A stretch of DNA of 64,000 nt, from assembly GCA_964408455.1 (NCBI GenBank), contig CAYOZN010000008.1, positions 62,001-126,000 on the forward strand, read 5' to 3'. The notes below the pieces were generated by a model that saw only the letters and a program-made list of their open reading frames with translations, was not told the origin of the DNA and searched no databases. Below, piece by piece: positions 34,668 through 43,304 of this stretch. Source of the DNA: CAYOZN01 sp964408455. GTDB taxonomy: Bacteria; Planctomycetota; Phycisphaerae; UBA1845; UTPLA1. A program made the translations under genes and the position numbers. Numbering within the stretch: position 1 is the first letter of the stretch; each line of letters opens with the position of its first letter.

Positions 34668-35492
34668 ATGACCAGCGCACCGGAAATTGCCGGGCTCATT
34701 AACCTCTTCAAGCCGGCGGGGCGTACGTCGGCGCACTTCGTTTACCGGCTTCGGCCCATCCTCGGAGTGCGCAAAGTCGGGCACGCCGGCACGCTGGATC
34801 CGTTTGCCGAGGGCGTGCTGCTGGGCTGCGTGGGGCGGCCGGCCACGCGGCTGGTCGAGCGGCTGATGGGTCTGCCCAAGCGTTATCGCACGACGCTGCG
34901 GCTGGGCGTGACCAACGAGACGTTCGATCCCGAGCGGCCATTTAGCCCGGTGCCCGGCGCGGCGGCGATGCCGGTCGAGGCCATCCTTGCGGCACTCGCC
35001 CCGATGATCGGCGCGGTGGACCAGGCGCCGCCGCTGTACAGCGCCGTGCGCCTGGGCGGCATCCAGAGCTACAAGCTGGCGCGGCGTGCCGCTCGGGCGG
35101 CACTCCGCGCGCAGACGACCGCCGGTGCAGCCGGGCCCCTGGAGGCAGGCGGCGGCGTGCCGGCGCCGCTCGCGGCGGCCTCGAGCAGTTCCCCGCCCGG
35201 GCCTGCCGCCCGCCCCGTGCGCATCGATGCCATCGACGTCATCTCCTACGAATGGCCCGAACTGACGCTCGACATCCGCTGCGGTCGCGGCGTGTACATC
35301 CGCTCGATCGCCCGCGATCTGGGCGAGGCCCTTGCCTGCGGCGCCGTGTGCACCAGCCTTTGCCGCACCGCCGTGGGTCCGTTTCACGTCGATGCGGCGC
35401 TGCGGCTGGACGGCGCCTCGCGCGACGACGTGCTGCGATCGTTGATCGGCGTCGAGGATGTGTTGCGGTTGATCGGCGACGCGGCGACATGA
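34668..35492 (+). CDS. truB: tRNA pseudouridine(55) synthase
   Basis: 274 residues. Converts U55 of the tRNA T-arm to pseudouridine. It has the TruB signature: NLFKPAGRTSAHFV, then VGHAGTLDPFAEGVLLGCVGRPATRL with the catalytic Asp in TLDP at about residue 44, YRTTLRLGVTNETFDPE, QAPPLYSAVRLGG and CGRGVYIRSIARDLGEAL. An Ala/Gly/Pro/Ser-rich insertion of roughly 40 residues (about 140-180) interrupts the domain, and the usual C-terminal PUA domain is absent. It is divergent from the RCK_N gene. No strong ribosome site is seen. Confidence 0.93.
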   Translation: MTSAPEIAGLINLFKPAGRTSAHFVYRLRPILGVRKVGHAGTLDPFAEGVLLGCVGRPATRLVERLMGLPKRYRTTLRLGVTNETFDPERPFSPVPGAAAMPVEAILAALAPMIGAVDQAPPLYSAVRLGGIQSYKLARRAARAALRAQTTAGAAGPLEAGGGVPAPLAAASSSSPPGPAARPVRIDAIDVISYEWPELTLDIRCGRGVYIRSIARDLGEALACGAVCTSLCRTAVGPFHVDAALRLDGASRDDVLRSLIGVEDVLRLIGDAAT

Positions 35493-35526
35493 CCGCGTTG
35501 CCCGTGGGGGGTTTGGTGTGTTCGCG

Positions 35527-35946
35527 TCAGTCGATGCGCATGAACGTGGCATCGCCCTCGTCGATGGTCACCAGGCCCACGAAGGGAACGTCGGACTCGG
35601 TGAACTGGCGGCCGGTGGCAATCGTGAAGTTGTCGTTGAACGTGCCTTCGAACTTCACCGAGCCAGTCCGAAGGGTGACGTCGAAGCCGTTCAGATTGAC
35701 CGTGCCGGTGGCGTTTTGATTGGTGACGGTCACATTGCCGCTGACGGTCGCGGTTTCGGTGACATTGCCCGCCGCGTTGAGCGTGATCAGAAAGCGGTTT
35801 CCGCTGGTGTCGGAGGCCTTCAGGAGTTCCCAATCGCCTTCAAGAACGGCCTCGGGCGGCGCCATGGTATTGCAGGCGCCCAGGGCGAGCGGAGCCACGA
35901 GAACCTGTGTATAGATCAGCAGCCGAATGCGGTGAAGGCGGGCCAT
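35527..35946 (-). CDS. Lipoprotein, paralogue of the gene at 36322
   Basis: About 139 residues. A signal peptide ends in a lipobox-like L-A-L-G-A-C (Cys near residue 25), so it is probably a membrane-anchored lipoprotein. The mature part is beta-rich with LEGDWELLKAS, FLITLNAAGNVTETATV, LNGFDVTLRTGSVKFEGTF and ATGRQFTESD, which aligns along its whole length with the next gene. This resembles a small lipocalin- or jelly-roll-like barrel, but I do not recognise the family. AAGGA lies six bases before ATG 35946. It has its own ribosome site, so the two copies may be independently expressed. Confidence 0.68.
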   Translation of the reverse strand: MARLHRIRLLIYTQVLVAPLALGACNTMAPPEAVLEGDWELLKASDTSGNRFLITLNAAGNVTETATVSGNVTVTNQNATGTVNLNGFDVTLRTGSVKFEGTFNDNFTIATGRQFTESDVPFVGLVTIDEGDATFMRID

Positions 35947-36321
35947 GGATGTTCCTTTCCAGTCGCGTCGGCGAGGCACGCGGCATTATTGCCGGGGACG
36001 CGCCAGCGGTCGAGCCGTCGGTATTGGTTTGAATGGAGCCGGCCACCATGCCTGCATGGCACCGTCAGCGACGCCCGGCCCACGGTCAAACTGCACCAGT
36101 ACAGACGTCCACGGGCGCGCAGCCGGCCGCGAAGCGCCAGCAGCAGGCAGGAAGGGTTCAGGCAGCGCGTACGATCCGGAGCATCGAAGCCGGACCCTCG
36201 TGACACGCAAGTGGCAGCCGGCGCGAGCAGACGGCGTGTGGGCATCCGCAGGGATCGTGAAATGCCGCTCGCGCACGGTACGGGCCGTGCTCCAGCCTCA
36301 TTCAGACAGGTTGGTACTCGC
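35947..36321. other. Spacer between the paralogous lipoprotein genes
   Basis: 375 bp with no supported gene. A GC-rich segment carries several short inverted repeats, but no terminator with a T-run on the minus strand. Confidence 0.4.
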
Positions 36322-36729
36322 TCAGTCCACGCGGGTGAGCGTCGCTTCGCCTTCGTCGACGGTCACCAGAGTGCCGAACAGCGTGGTATCGAGATACTGA
36401 CGACCGGTGGCGACGGAATAATCCGCGTTGAAGGTGCCTTCAAACCTTACCACTCCGGTGCGGAGCACGATTTCCAGGCCATTGAGTTCGGCGGTCCCGG
36501 TCGCATTCGGATCGGCCAGCGTGATGTTGCCGGCGACGGTGGCCGTTTCCGTCACTTCTCCGGCGCCATCCAGGGTGATGCGGAACGTGCCGCCGGCGGC
36601 CTTGACCAGCTCCCATTCGCCTTCGAGGGTGATCAAGGGCGGCGTGACGACGCCGCAGGCGCCCAGTCCGAGCGGGACCGCGAACAGAATGGCGAACGAA
36701 GACAGTCGCGTGCGCGGCGTTCGAAGCAT
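36322..36729 (-). CDS. Lipoprotein, paralogue of the gene at 35527
   Basis: 135 residues. Lipobox L-G-L-G-A-C with Cys near residue 25. The body reads LEGEWELVKAA, FRITLDGAGEVTETATVAGNI, LNGLEIVLRTGVVRFEGTFNADYSVATGRQY and TLVTVDEGEATLTRVD, about half identical to its neighbour and ending in the same D-E-G-E/D-A-T-x-x-R-x-D. A strong AAGGAG precedes ATG 36729. The pair is a tandem duplication on the minus strand. Function unknown. A ligand-binding barrel is one possibility. Confidence 0.7.
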   Translation of the reverse strand: MLRTPRTRLSSFAILFAVPLGLGACGVVTPPLITLEGEWELVKAAGGTFRITLDGAGEVTETATVAGNITLADPNATGTAELNGLEIVLRTGVVRFEGTFNADYSVATGRQYLDTTLFGTLVTVDEGEATLTRVD

Positions 36730-36926
36730 GGAATTCTCCTTCCAGTCTATACCAACTTGATGCCGGCGGTTTTGGGACGCAAACCCACCAGGGGACCTCG
36801 TTCTATATCGAATAGCGGCATGCCGCAGGCAAAATCGTGGCCGCGTTTGTTCAGCCGTCGAGCTTTATCGGGCAAAATCGCCCGCGGCGAGGGCGGGGGC
36901 CTGGTTCCGTATTTGGCAGGTTGGTC

Positions 36927-38390
36927 TTAGTCGCCGGGCTTGCTTGCACCAAGTCTGGCCAGCAGCATGAAAGCAATTGCGATGAGGCCCTGTACGATCA
37001 ATCCCGGCCACAGTGGCGCGTTCATGCGCGTGCAGGCAACGATCCACGTGCCGACGGGCGATGCGCCGAAGACCCAGGACTTTTCCCGTCCGAAGGGATC
37101 GGTGATGAGGGACTCCATCGCCAGTTCGACCAGCGGTGGCCCGGCCCACAACAGCGCCAGCACGAGGACGACGATGGCCCCCACCTTGGGCGCGAGACCG
37201 TAGCCAAGCCGCATCAATCCGCCGATCGACACCAGCGTCAACACAAACGCCAGCGCCGAAGCGCCCAACTGGCGGGAAACCGGATGCTGCGTCAGCTCGA
37301 AGACCTCAAACATGGCGCTGCCGGACACCACGATCATGATGAAGAATACGATGAGGGTGGATATGATCGCGGCCTCGAGCCAATGCCGCGGTTGAGGCCG
37401 GTCGTAGGCACTGTCGACGGATTTTCGCTTTGCCCACTGGGCGGACATGCGTGCGGCGACCGCCTGCGGCAAAAGCGCCAGAACGGCAAGGGAGGCGAGC
37501 GTAACGATGAACTGCGTGTTCGTGTCCGGCGGAGCGGCAAACATCACCGGCAACATGCTGGCGTTGAAGTAGCGCAGACCCACCGCCGAAACGAGCGTGA
37601 TCACGGCGAGCAGGATGTAGCTGAGCACGGGCGAGAAGGCGGCGATGTCGTCGCGTTGAAACTTGCGTGCCGCCGCAAGGAACAGGATGGCGGCCAGCGT
37701 GAGCTGAGTGATCATCGAAACGAGGACCGAGAGTTCAGGCGAACTCCCCGCCCCGGCGCGCATCAGGGCGAGGATCGGACCGTAGCTGAGGAGCAGCGAC
37801 AGGCCGGGATGGATCATGATCAGGCTCTGGGCGTTGGCGACGAAGCCGAGGATGATCACGACGCCGACGATCGAGAAGGTGCCCCTGGAACTGAGCCCGG
37901 CGAGGATGGCCAGCACCCACAGGAACACGGTCAGGCAGCCGAGCATGGCAAAGATGAAAAGCGGCGCCGCCGGCGAATGCCCCGCAAGCGCCGCCAGCAG
38001 CGTCATGGCCAGCAGGTTGACGGCGGACAGGCTGAGCACGCTGATGGTGGCGCCGGTGAGATAGCCGAGGACCGCCACCTGGCCGGTCATGGCGCTGTTC
38101 CGGTGGGAGGTGATCATGTCGGAGGTGAAGTCACGGTGGACGGCCTTCTTGATGGCCGAGCAACCGGCGAGCACGAACAGCCCGGCCTGCACCATCGTGG
38201 TGATGGCGAGGGAGGCATCGGCGAAGGAACGCAGAGAGACATCGTCCCGGAGTGCGCGGTAGATGAGGACGTTGGCGGCGACGTGGATGCCGGCGTAAAT
38301 TCCGGCCATGCCGAGCACGCGGCGCGGACCTCCCAGCAGCATGAGCTGCGCCCATCCGATCGGGTTGGAGATGTAGGCATCGAGGGCCAT
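36927..38390 (-). CDS. Polytopic membrane protein, probable ABC-2 type permease
   Basis: About 487 residues with 11-12 hydrophobic segments and few charged residues. A YxxRALRDDVSLRSFADASLAITTMVQAGLFVLAGCSAI stretch precedes HRDFTSDMITSHRNSAMTGQVAVLGYLTGAT. The arrangement of an N-terminal soluble segment, TSDMI...-S-x-R, then helix pairs is reminiscent of ABC-2 permeases, and an ATPase gene of the same strand lies 1.3 kb upstream. No signature motif proves this. I start at ATG 38390 because the residues before it read like shadow sequence of the opposite-strand gene. Substrate unknown. Confidence 0.55.
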   Translation of the reverse strand: MALDAYISNPIGWAQLMLLGGPRRVLGMAGIYAGIHVAANVLIYRALRDDVSLRSFADASLAITTMVQAGLFVLAGCSAIKKAVHRDFTSDMITSHRNSAMTGQVAVLGYLTGATISVLSLSAVNLLAMTLLAALAGHSPAAPLFIFAMLGCLTVFLWVLAILAGLSSRGTFSIVGVVIILGFVANAQSLIMIHPGLSLLLSYGPILALMRAGAGSSPELSVLVSMITQLTLAAILFLAAARKFQRDDIAAFSPVLSYILLAVITLVSAVGLRYFNASMLPVMFAAPPDTNTQFIVTLASLAVLALLPQAVAARMSAQWAKRKSVDSAYDRPQPRHWLEAAIISTLIVFFIMIVVSGSAMFEVFELTQHPVSRQLGASALAFVLTLVSIGGLMRLGYGLAPKVGAIVVLVLALLWAGPPLVELAMESLITDPFGREKSWVFGASPVGTWIVACTRMNAPLWPGLIVQGLIAIAFMLLARLGASKPGD

Positions 38391-38481
38391 GGGCAAGATC
38401 AATCGAATTCGGGCTATGTGTTGCGATTCGGCCGCGGCGCGCCGCGGCGACATGGTAACGCCCGCGGCCGGACGATTGAAG

Positions 38482-39603
38482 ATGCTGCGCTGCCTGCTGA
38501 TCCTTGCTGCGATTTTCGCAGGCGGCTGCGGCGTCGTGGAGGTGCCGGCCGGCGTCAGCGGCGCCGCGCTGGCGTTCAACATGCCGGTGGAAGGGGCCGG
38601 GCTCGACCGCACGGCATGGCAGGGCCAGACGACGCATTTTTCCGATCGCCCGCTGGTCGAAGAAATTGCGGGCAAGGTGGGGCATCACGCGGCGACAATC
38701 GCGAGCTTTGCGGATGGCGAGTTGCTGGCGGCGTGGTATTCCTATGCTGGTCCGCACGAACTGGATGGCTCGGCGATTTACACCGCACGGCGCGGCGCTG
38801 GCGCGGCGACGTGGGACGCGCCGCGGCTGCATCTCGATCGCCCCGGCGGCGACGGCAACCCGGTGCTGTTTGCCGAAGGCGACGCGGTGTGGCTCTTCAG
38901 CGCCGCGGTGCCGTTTGGATGGTCGACGGCGCGCATCGAGGTGCAACAATCGACGGATCGCGGCCTGACGTGGACGCAGCCGGTGGTCATTCCGGGGCCG
39001 CTGGGCTCGAATGTGCGATGCGCTCCGATCCGGTTGAACGATGGCTGTCTGCTGCTGCCGGCTTACGACGATCTGTGGCTGCGGCCGCTCTTTTTCGCGC
39101 AGCAGGCCGGCGGCAACTGGACGCTGCTGCCGGTCGTGTGGCCGCCGCAGCCGGGCAGCGGTGCCATTCAGCCTACACTGGTGCAACTGGAAAGCGGGCG
39201 CCTGCTGTGCGTCATGCGCAACACGGGGCGCGGGCCGCTGTGGGTCATGGCATCTGACGATGCCGGTGCAAGCTGGACGGCACCGTCGGACGGCGGCTTC
39301 GCCAATCCCGACAGCGCCGCGGGAATTTACCGGCTGGCCGGCAACCGGCTGGTGCTGGTCCTGAACGACGATCCGCAGAGCCGCAATCGATTGACGATCG
39401 CGATGTCGATGGACGACGGCCGGACGTGGCCCTTTCGGCGGGTGATTTCGGAGGGAGACGACGAGCGAAGCTATCCATCTCTCGCGCAGTCGCCGGACGG
39501 CACGCTGCACATCGTGTACACCGAGGGGCGGGCGCGGATCAGGCACGTCGAGTTGAACGAGGCCTGGATCGCGGCGGAAGCGGGCGAACCGGCCAGCGAG
39601 TAG
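38482..39603 (+). CDS. Sialidase-like (BNR/Asp-box) lipoprotein
   Basis: About 373 residues. It starts MLRCLLILAAIFAGGCG, a lipoprotein signal with Cys near residue 16. The body has Asp-box repeats of the sialidase propeller: STDRGLTWT, SDDAGASWT and SMDDGRTWP, each in the S-x-D-x-G-x-T/S-W pattern. It also has KVGHHAATIASFADGELLAAWYS near the N-terminus, which fits the exo-alpha-sialidase-like family. Whether it cleaves sialic acid or another glycan is unknown. The open frame extends to 38389, but the lipobox supports 38482. It lies antiparallel between the presumed ABC permease and ATPase. Confidence 0.72.
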   Translation: MLRCLLILAAIFAGGCGVVEVPAGVSGAALAFNMPVEGAGLDRTAWQGQTTHFSDRPLVEEIAGKVGHHAATIASFADGELLAAWYSYAGPHELDGSAIYTARRGAGAATWDAPRLHLDRPGGDGNPVLFAEGDAVWLFSAAVPFGWSTARIEVQQSTDRGLTWTQPVVIPGPLGSNVRCAPIRLNDGCLLLPAYDDLWLRPLFFAQQAGGNWTLLPVVWPPQPGSGAIQPTLVQLESGRLLCVMRNTGRGPLWVMASDDAGASWTAPSDGGFANPDSAAGIYRLAGNRLVLVLNDDPQSRNRLTIAMSMDDGRTWPFRRVISEGDDERSYPSLAQSPDGTLHIVYTEGRARIRHVELNEAWIAAEAGEPASE

Positions 39604-39690
39604 CCGGGGATCGATGGACCACGCAAGCTCTGCGGCCAGGGCGCTCGTGCCACTTCATTGACACAGTTCTGTTTCGTGCAGTAGCGGCGA

Positions 39691-40629
39691 TCAATCGACC
39701 TGGCGAATGCCGGTGCGAAGGTAGGCCTGCTCCAGATCGTGCGCCATCGGTGCGAAGCTGGCGACGGGCAGACCGTGCCGGATCAGCGCTGCGAGCAGAT
39801 CGGATGCGGCCTCGGGCTCGTGATCGAATTCGAAGACGACGCTGCGGCCGTTGACATCGACGTTTGAGAGGGCCGGAAATCGTTCCAGAACGGCCGCCGT
39901 CTCGGGTGTCGGCCTGGCGAGGACCAGGCTGTAGCGGCAGCGGTTGTCGTCCTGCCCGCCGACGACTTGAGCCACGGTGCCGAACTGGCGCAGTCGCCCC
40001 GCCTCCATGATGGCGATGTGGGTGCAATATTCGTGCAGGTCCGCCAGAATATGACTGCTGACGATGAGGGCCTTGCCCTGGTCGCGAAGATTTCCGAGAA
40101 GCTTGCGAAACTCGACGCGGCCGGCGGGATCGAGCCCGGCGGCGGGCTCATCGAGCAGCACGAGGACGGGATCGGGCAGCAGCGTGCGCGCGACAGTGAG
40201 ACGCTGCCGCATGCCGCGCGAGAGCGTCTTGATCTTGGCCGAACGCTTGTCGGACAGCCACAGCTGCTCGAGCCAGAAATCGACGCGCTCTTCCACCAGC
40301 AGGCGATCGATCTGGTAGGCCCGTCCGATGAAGCGGAGAAAATCGGCAACGCTGAGATCTTCGTACAGCGGCGGCGTATCGGGGGCGAAGCCGATCTTCG
40401 AGAGCGCGTTCATGTTGCCGGGCTCGACCGGTTCGCCGAGGACGTGAATTCGCCCGGCCGCCTGCGGAATGAGCCCGCTGAGGACCTTGAGCGTGGTCGT
40501 TTTGCCGGCCCCGTTGGGGCCGATGAAGCCGAGCAGTTGCCCGGCGGAAAGCTGGAGGCTGAGGCCGGGCAGGGCGACGAATTTTCCGTATTCGACGCGT
40601 ACATTTTCGGCGTCGAGAATCAGGGTCAT
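39691..40629 (-). CDS. ABC transporter ATP-binding protein
   Basis: 312 residues. Walker A is GPNGAGKT at 37-44, the signature is LSRGMRQR, and Walker B is VLVLLDEPAAGLDP followed by VSSHILADL with the switch His. The C-terminal third (about 220-312) is the extra beta domain found in ABC-2-type exporters (for example NodI- or YxlF-like). Its likely partner is the permease-like gene at 36927-38390 on the same strand. The antiparallel sialidase-like gene lies between them. Substrate unknown. Confidence 0.87.
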   Translation of the reverse strand: MTLILDAENVRVEYGKFVALPGLSLQLSAGQLLGFIGPNGAGKTTTLKVLSGLIPQAAGRIHVLGEPVEPGNMNALSKIGFAPDTPPLYEDLSVADFLRFIGRAYQIDRLLVEERVDFWLEQLWLSDKRSAKIKTLSRGMRQRLTVARTLLPDPVLVLLDEPAAGLDPAGRVEFRKLLGNLRDQGKALIVSSHILADLHEYCTHIAIMEAGRLRQFGTVAQVVGGQDDNRCRYSLVLARPTPETAAVLERFPALSNVDVNGRSVVFEFDHEPEAASDLLAALIRHGLPVASFAPMAHDLEQAYLRTGIRQVD

Positions 40630-40913
40630 GCGGCCCTCGGAGGCAGGAACAGGACAGGTAACCAGTTCAGCATGTTATCCAGTCGCCATAATGCGAACAA
40701 TAACGCTAACGTCGGGCGCCGGGCGGCGGGCTGGGTGCCGGCGCAATTCACAGTGCCGCCGATAACGCCGCGAAAGGCGAATTGACACCTATTTCCCGGG
40801 GCTTATAGAATCGGCAATCAGGCCGCGAGAGAGGGCTTCCGGCGATCCCGGCGCGGTAGGCCAGTCCCGGCGCGCCGGGATGAACAGAGGATCGGCCGGG
40901 GCATCGACCAATC

Positions 40914-42500
40914 ATGGAACATCACTGGACGTATTACTCGATCGTCGCGTTGCACCTGAGCATCTGCGTGCTGCTCGCCATCTATGGCATGCATCGCTAC
41001 GCCCTGGTTTATCTTTACTACAAGTATCGCCCCAATGCACCCCGCCGCGATGCGTGCTTCTCGGAGCGTCCGCGCGTCACGGTGCAGTTGCCGATGTACA
41101 ACGAGCAATTCGTGGCCCGGCGCGTCATCGAGGCGGCCTGCCGCATCGACTATCCCATCGACAGGCTCGAGATTCAGGTCCTCGACGATTCGACCGACGA
41201 GACGACCGAGATCGCCCGGCAGACCGTCGAAGAGATGGCGGCCCAGGGCTTTGATATTCACCTGATTCACCGCACCAACCGCCAGGGCTACAAGGCCGGC
41301 GCGCTGGAGGAGGGGCTGAAGGTCGCCCGCGGCGAATTTGTTCTGATTTTTGATGCCGACTTCACGCCACCGACCGACATTCTGCATGAAATGATCGATC
41401 ACTTCGTCGATCCGAAGATCGGCATGGTGCAGACGCGGTGGGAGCACATCAATCGCGACTCGTCGCTTTTGACCAAGGCGCAGGCGGTTCTGCTTGATGG
41501 TCACTTTGTGATTGAGCACACGGCGCGCAACCGGTCCGGCCGCTTCATGAGCTTCAACGGCACGGCAGGCATGTGGCGAAAGCAGTGCATCGTCGATGCC
41601 GGCGGCTGGCAGCACGACACGCTGACCGAGGACCTGGACCTGTCGTACCGGGCACAGATGAAGGGCTGGAAGTTTGTCTATCTGCCGCACGTGACCAGCC
41701 CGGCCGAGCTGCCGCCGGAGATGAACGCCTTCAAGAGCCAGCAGCATCGCTGGGCCAAGGGCGGCGCGCAGACCTGCCGCAAGCTGCTGCCGGGCATTCT
41801 CAAGTCGCGTTTGCCGTGGCGGATCAAGACGGAGGCGTTCTTCCATCTGACGAGCTGGGCCAGCTACTTTTTCATCCTGGTACTGACTCTGCTGCTGTTC
41901 CCGGCGCTGTTGCTCAAGACGCATCTGTTCGTGGACAGCCCGGTAATGCGCGGCGTGATCGATGGTTCGCTGGTGCTGCTGGCGACTTTCTCGGCGAGCA
42001 CGTTCTATGTTGCCAGCCAGCGCGAGATCTTCCGCCCCTGGGCCGACTGTTTGAAATATCTGCCGTTCCTCATGGCGGTGGGAGTGGGCATTTCGATGAA
42101 CAATGCCCGGGCCGCCTTTGAAGGGCTTTTCGGCGGTGAGTCGGAGTTCGTCCGTACGCCCAAGTTTGGCGTGGCCGGCAGTCACGATCGCGCTTGGGTC
42201 GGCCAGAGCGGTCGCAACCGTCTCAACATCAAGGTGATCCAGGCGTGGCTGGAGCTGGGCATGGGTGCGTACATGGCCTCGTGCACCATCTATGCCATGG
42301 TGATGAAGATGTGGCTGGGGCTGTTTTTCCTGTCGCTGTTTACGGCCGGCTATTTCTATGTTTCGATTCTGACGTTCGTCAGCAATTACCAGGCGTCGCG
42401 ACAGCCGGTCGAACCAGCCGAGCCATCGCCGGAACAGCCGCTCAGTCCGGCGATCGCCAGCGTGCGTGCCGCGGCGAAAGAAGAGCACGTCACCGTATAG
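40914..42500 (+). CDS. Processive family-2 glycosyltransferase (cellulose/mannan synthase-like)
   Basis: 528 residues. An N-terminal membrane helix (about 8-28) precedes a GT-A catalytic domain: LDDSTD at 90-95, FDADF with the metal-binding DxD at 147-149, TEDLDLSYR at 238-246 supplying the catalytic Asp, and QQHRWAKG at 276-283, the Q-x-x-R-W of processive enzymes. Four to five C-terminal membrane helices (from about 300) form the export channel. The overall type is closest to CslA/BcsA-like beta-glycan synthases. No PilZ domain was recognised. A lipoprotein and a GH20 gene follow on the same strand, suggesting polysaccharide production and trimming. Confidence 0.85.
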   Translation: MEHHWTYYSIVALHLSICVLLAIYGMHRYALVYLYYKYRPNAPRRDACFSERPRVTVQLPMYNEQFVARRVIEAACRIDYPIDRLEIQVLDDSTDETTEIARQTVEEMAAQGFDIHLIHRTNRQGYKAGALEEGLKVARGEFVLIFDADFTPPTDILHEMIDHFVDPKIGMVQTRWEHINRDSSLLTKAQAVLLDGHFVIEHTARNRSGRFMSFNGTAGMWRKQCIVDAGGWQHDTLTEDLDLSYRAQMKGWKFVYLPHVTSPAELPPEMNAFKSQQHRWAKGGAQTCRKLLPGILKSRLPWRIKTEAFFHLTSWASYFFILVLTLLLFPALLLKTHLFVDSPVMRGVIDGSLVLLATFSASTFYVASQREIFRPWADCLKYLPFLMAVGVGISMNNARAAFEGLFGGESEFVRTPKFGVAGSHDRAWVGQSGRNRLNIKVIQAWLELGMGAYMASCTIYAMVMKMWLGLFFLSLFTAGYFYVSILTFVSNYQASRQPVEPAEPSPEQPLSPAIASVRAAAKEEHVTV

Positions 42501-42524
42501 GCGGCCCGATCGCAAAAGGACACC

Positions 42525-43304
42525 GTGCGATCGTGGCGAAACGGATTTCGCGCAATGCCGCACCTTTGTATTAGCAAATCGCACCCTGCGTCGCGCATCT
42601 CGCGTGCGGCCAAATTCTCCCGATTGAGCGCGGCCGTTCTGTGCGCGGCGGTGCTGGTCCTGCCGAATGCGGGCTGTTCGAGCGCCAGGCGGCAGGCGAA
42701 GCAGCCATTCGGCGGCCCGGCGCCCGCCACGTCCGTTCGCATTGACCGAACCGAGAACGGCGCGGCTTTGCCGGGCGGTCGCCGTCACGATGCCTCCAGC
42801 ACCCCAAACAGGCTTCTCTTTGAAACGGCCGGCGTGGCGCCGCTGATCGGAATTGAAACGACGCGGGAGCAGTTTGCCGCAGCGCGGCAGGCGGCCGTGT
42901 TCGATGCGCTTCGGCGGGCGATCCTGGCGTGGCGTTGCGAGCGAGGCCTGGTGGATGCGAATTTTGAGCACGTCTTCAGTTCGCGAATGCGCGTGGGGCA
43001 TTCGACCGGTCCGGATGGCTACGACTTTCGCGTTCACCTGGTGATCCGCGGTTCGCAGCAGAGCATTCACCTGCGCGACGGCTCGCTGATGCACCCGCCG
43101 TGCGATACAGCGGTGCTTGATCGCGTGTTCGCGGAGACCGGCGGCACATTCGCCTGGCTGCCGTCGTCGTCAGAGCCGCCGGGCTATGTGGTTGCGCGGG
43201 TGGGTTGCTACGCGACGGGACCGCCCGTCGAGCGACTCGCCGGCACGCCGGGCGACGCGGATGCCGGCATGGGCGATCGGGGCATCGATGCGGCCACGCC
43301 CTGA
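42525..43304 (+). CDS. Lipoprotein of unknown function
   Basis: 259 residues from a GTG start supported by AAGGA four bases upstream (ATG at 42555 is an alternative). A hydrophobic segment ends VLVLPNAGCSS, a lipobox with Cys near residue 51, so it is probably a lipoprotein. The mature part has a conserved-looking core FDALRRAILAWRCERGLVDANFEHVFSSRMRVGHS. I do not recognise the family. It lies 24 bases after the glycosyltransferase and overlaps the GH20 start, so it is in the same operon and perhaps works with them in the periplasm. Confidence 0.6.
   Translation: MRSWRNGFRAMPHLCISKSHPASRISRAAKFSRLSAAVLCAAVLVLPNAGCSSARRQAKQPFGGPAPATSVRIDRTENGAALPGGRRHDASSTPNRLLFETAGVAPLIGIETTREQFAAARQAAVFDALRRAILAWRCERGLVDANFEHVFSSRMRVGHSTGPDGYDFRVHLVIRGSQQSIHLRDGSLMHPPCDTAVLDRVFAETGGTFAWLPSSSEPPGYVVARVGCYATGPPVERLAGTPGDADAGMGDRGIDAATP

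Noticed and set aside
36837..39257. 806-codon plus-strand frame opposite the permease gene
   Set aside because: It is the shadow of the minus-strand membrane protein. It is His/Gly/Arg-rich and spans two genes and their spacer.
42194..42574. Frame overlapping the end of the GT2 gene
   Set aside because: Out-of-frame shadow of a well-supported gene.
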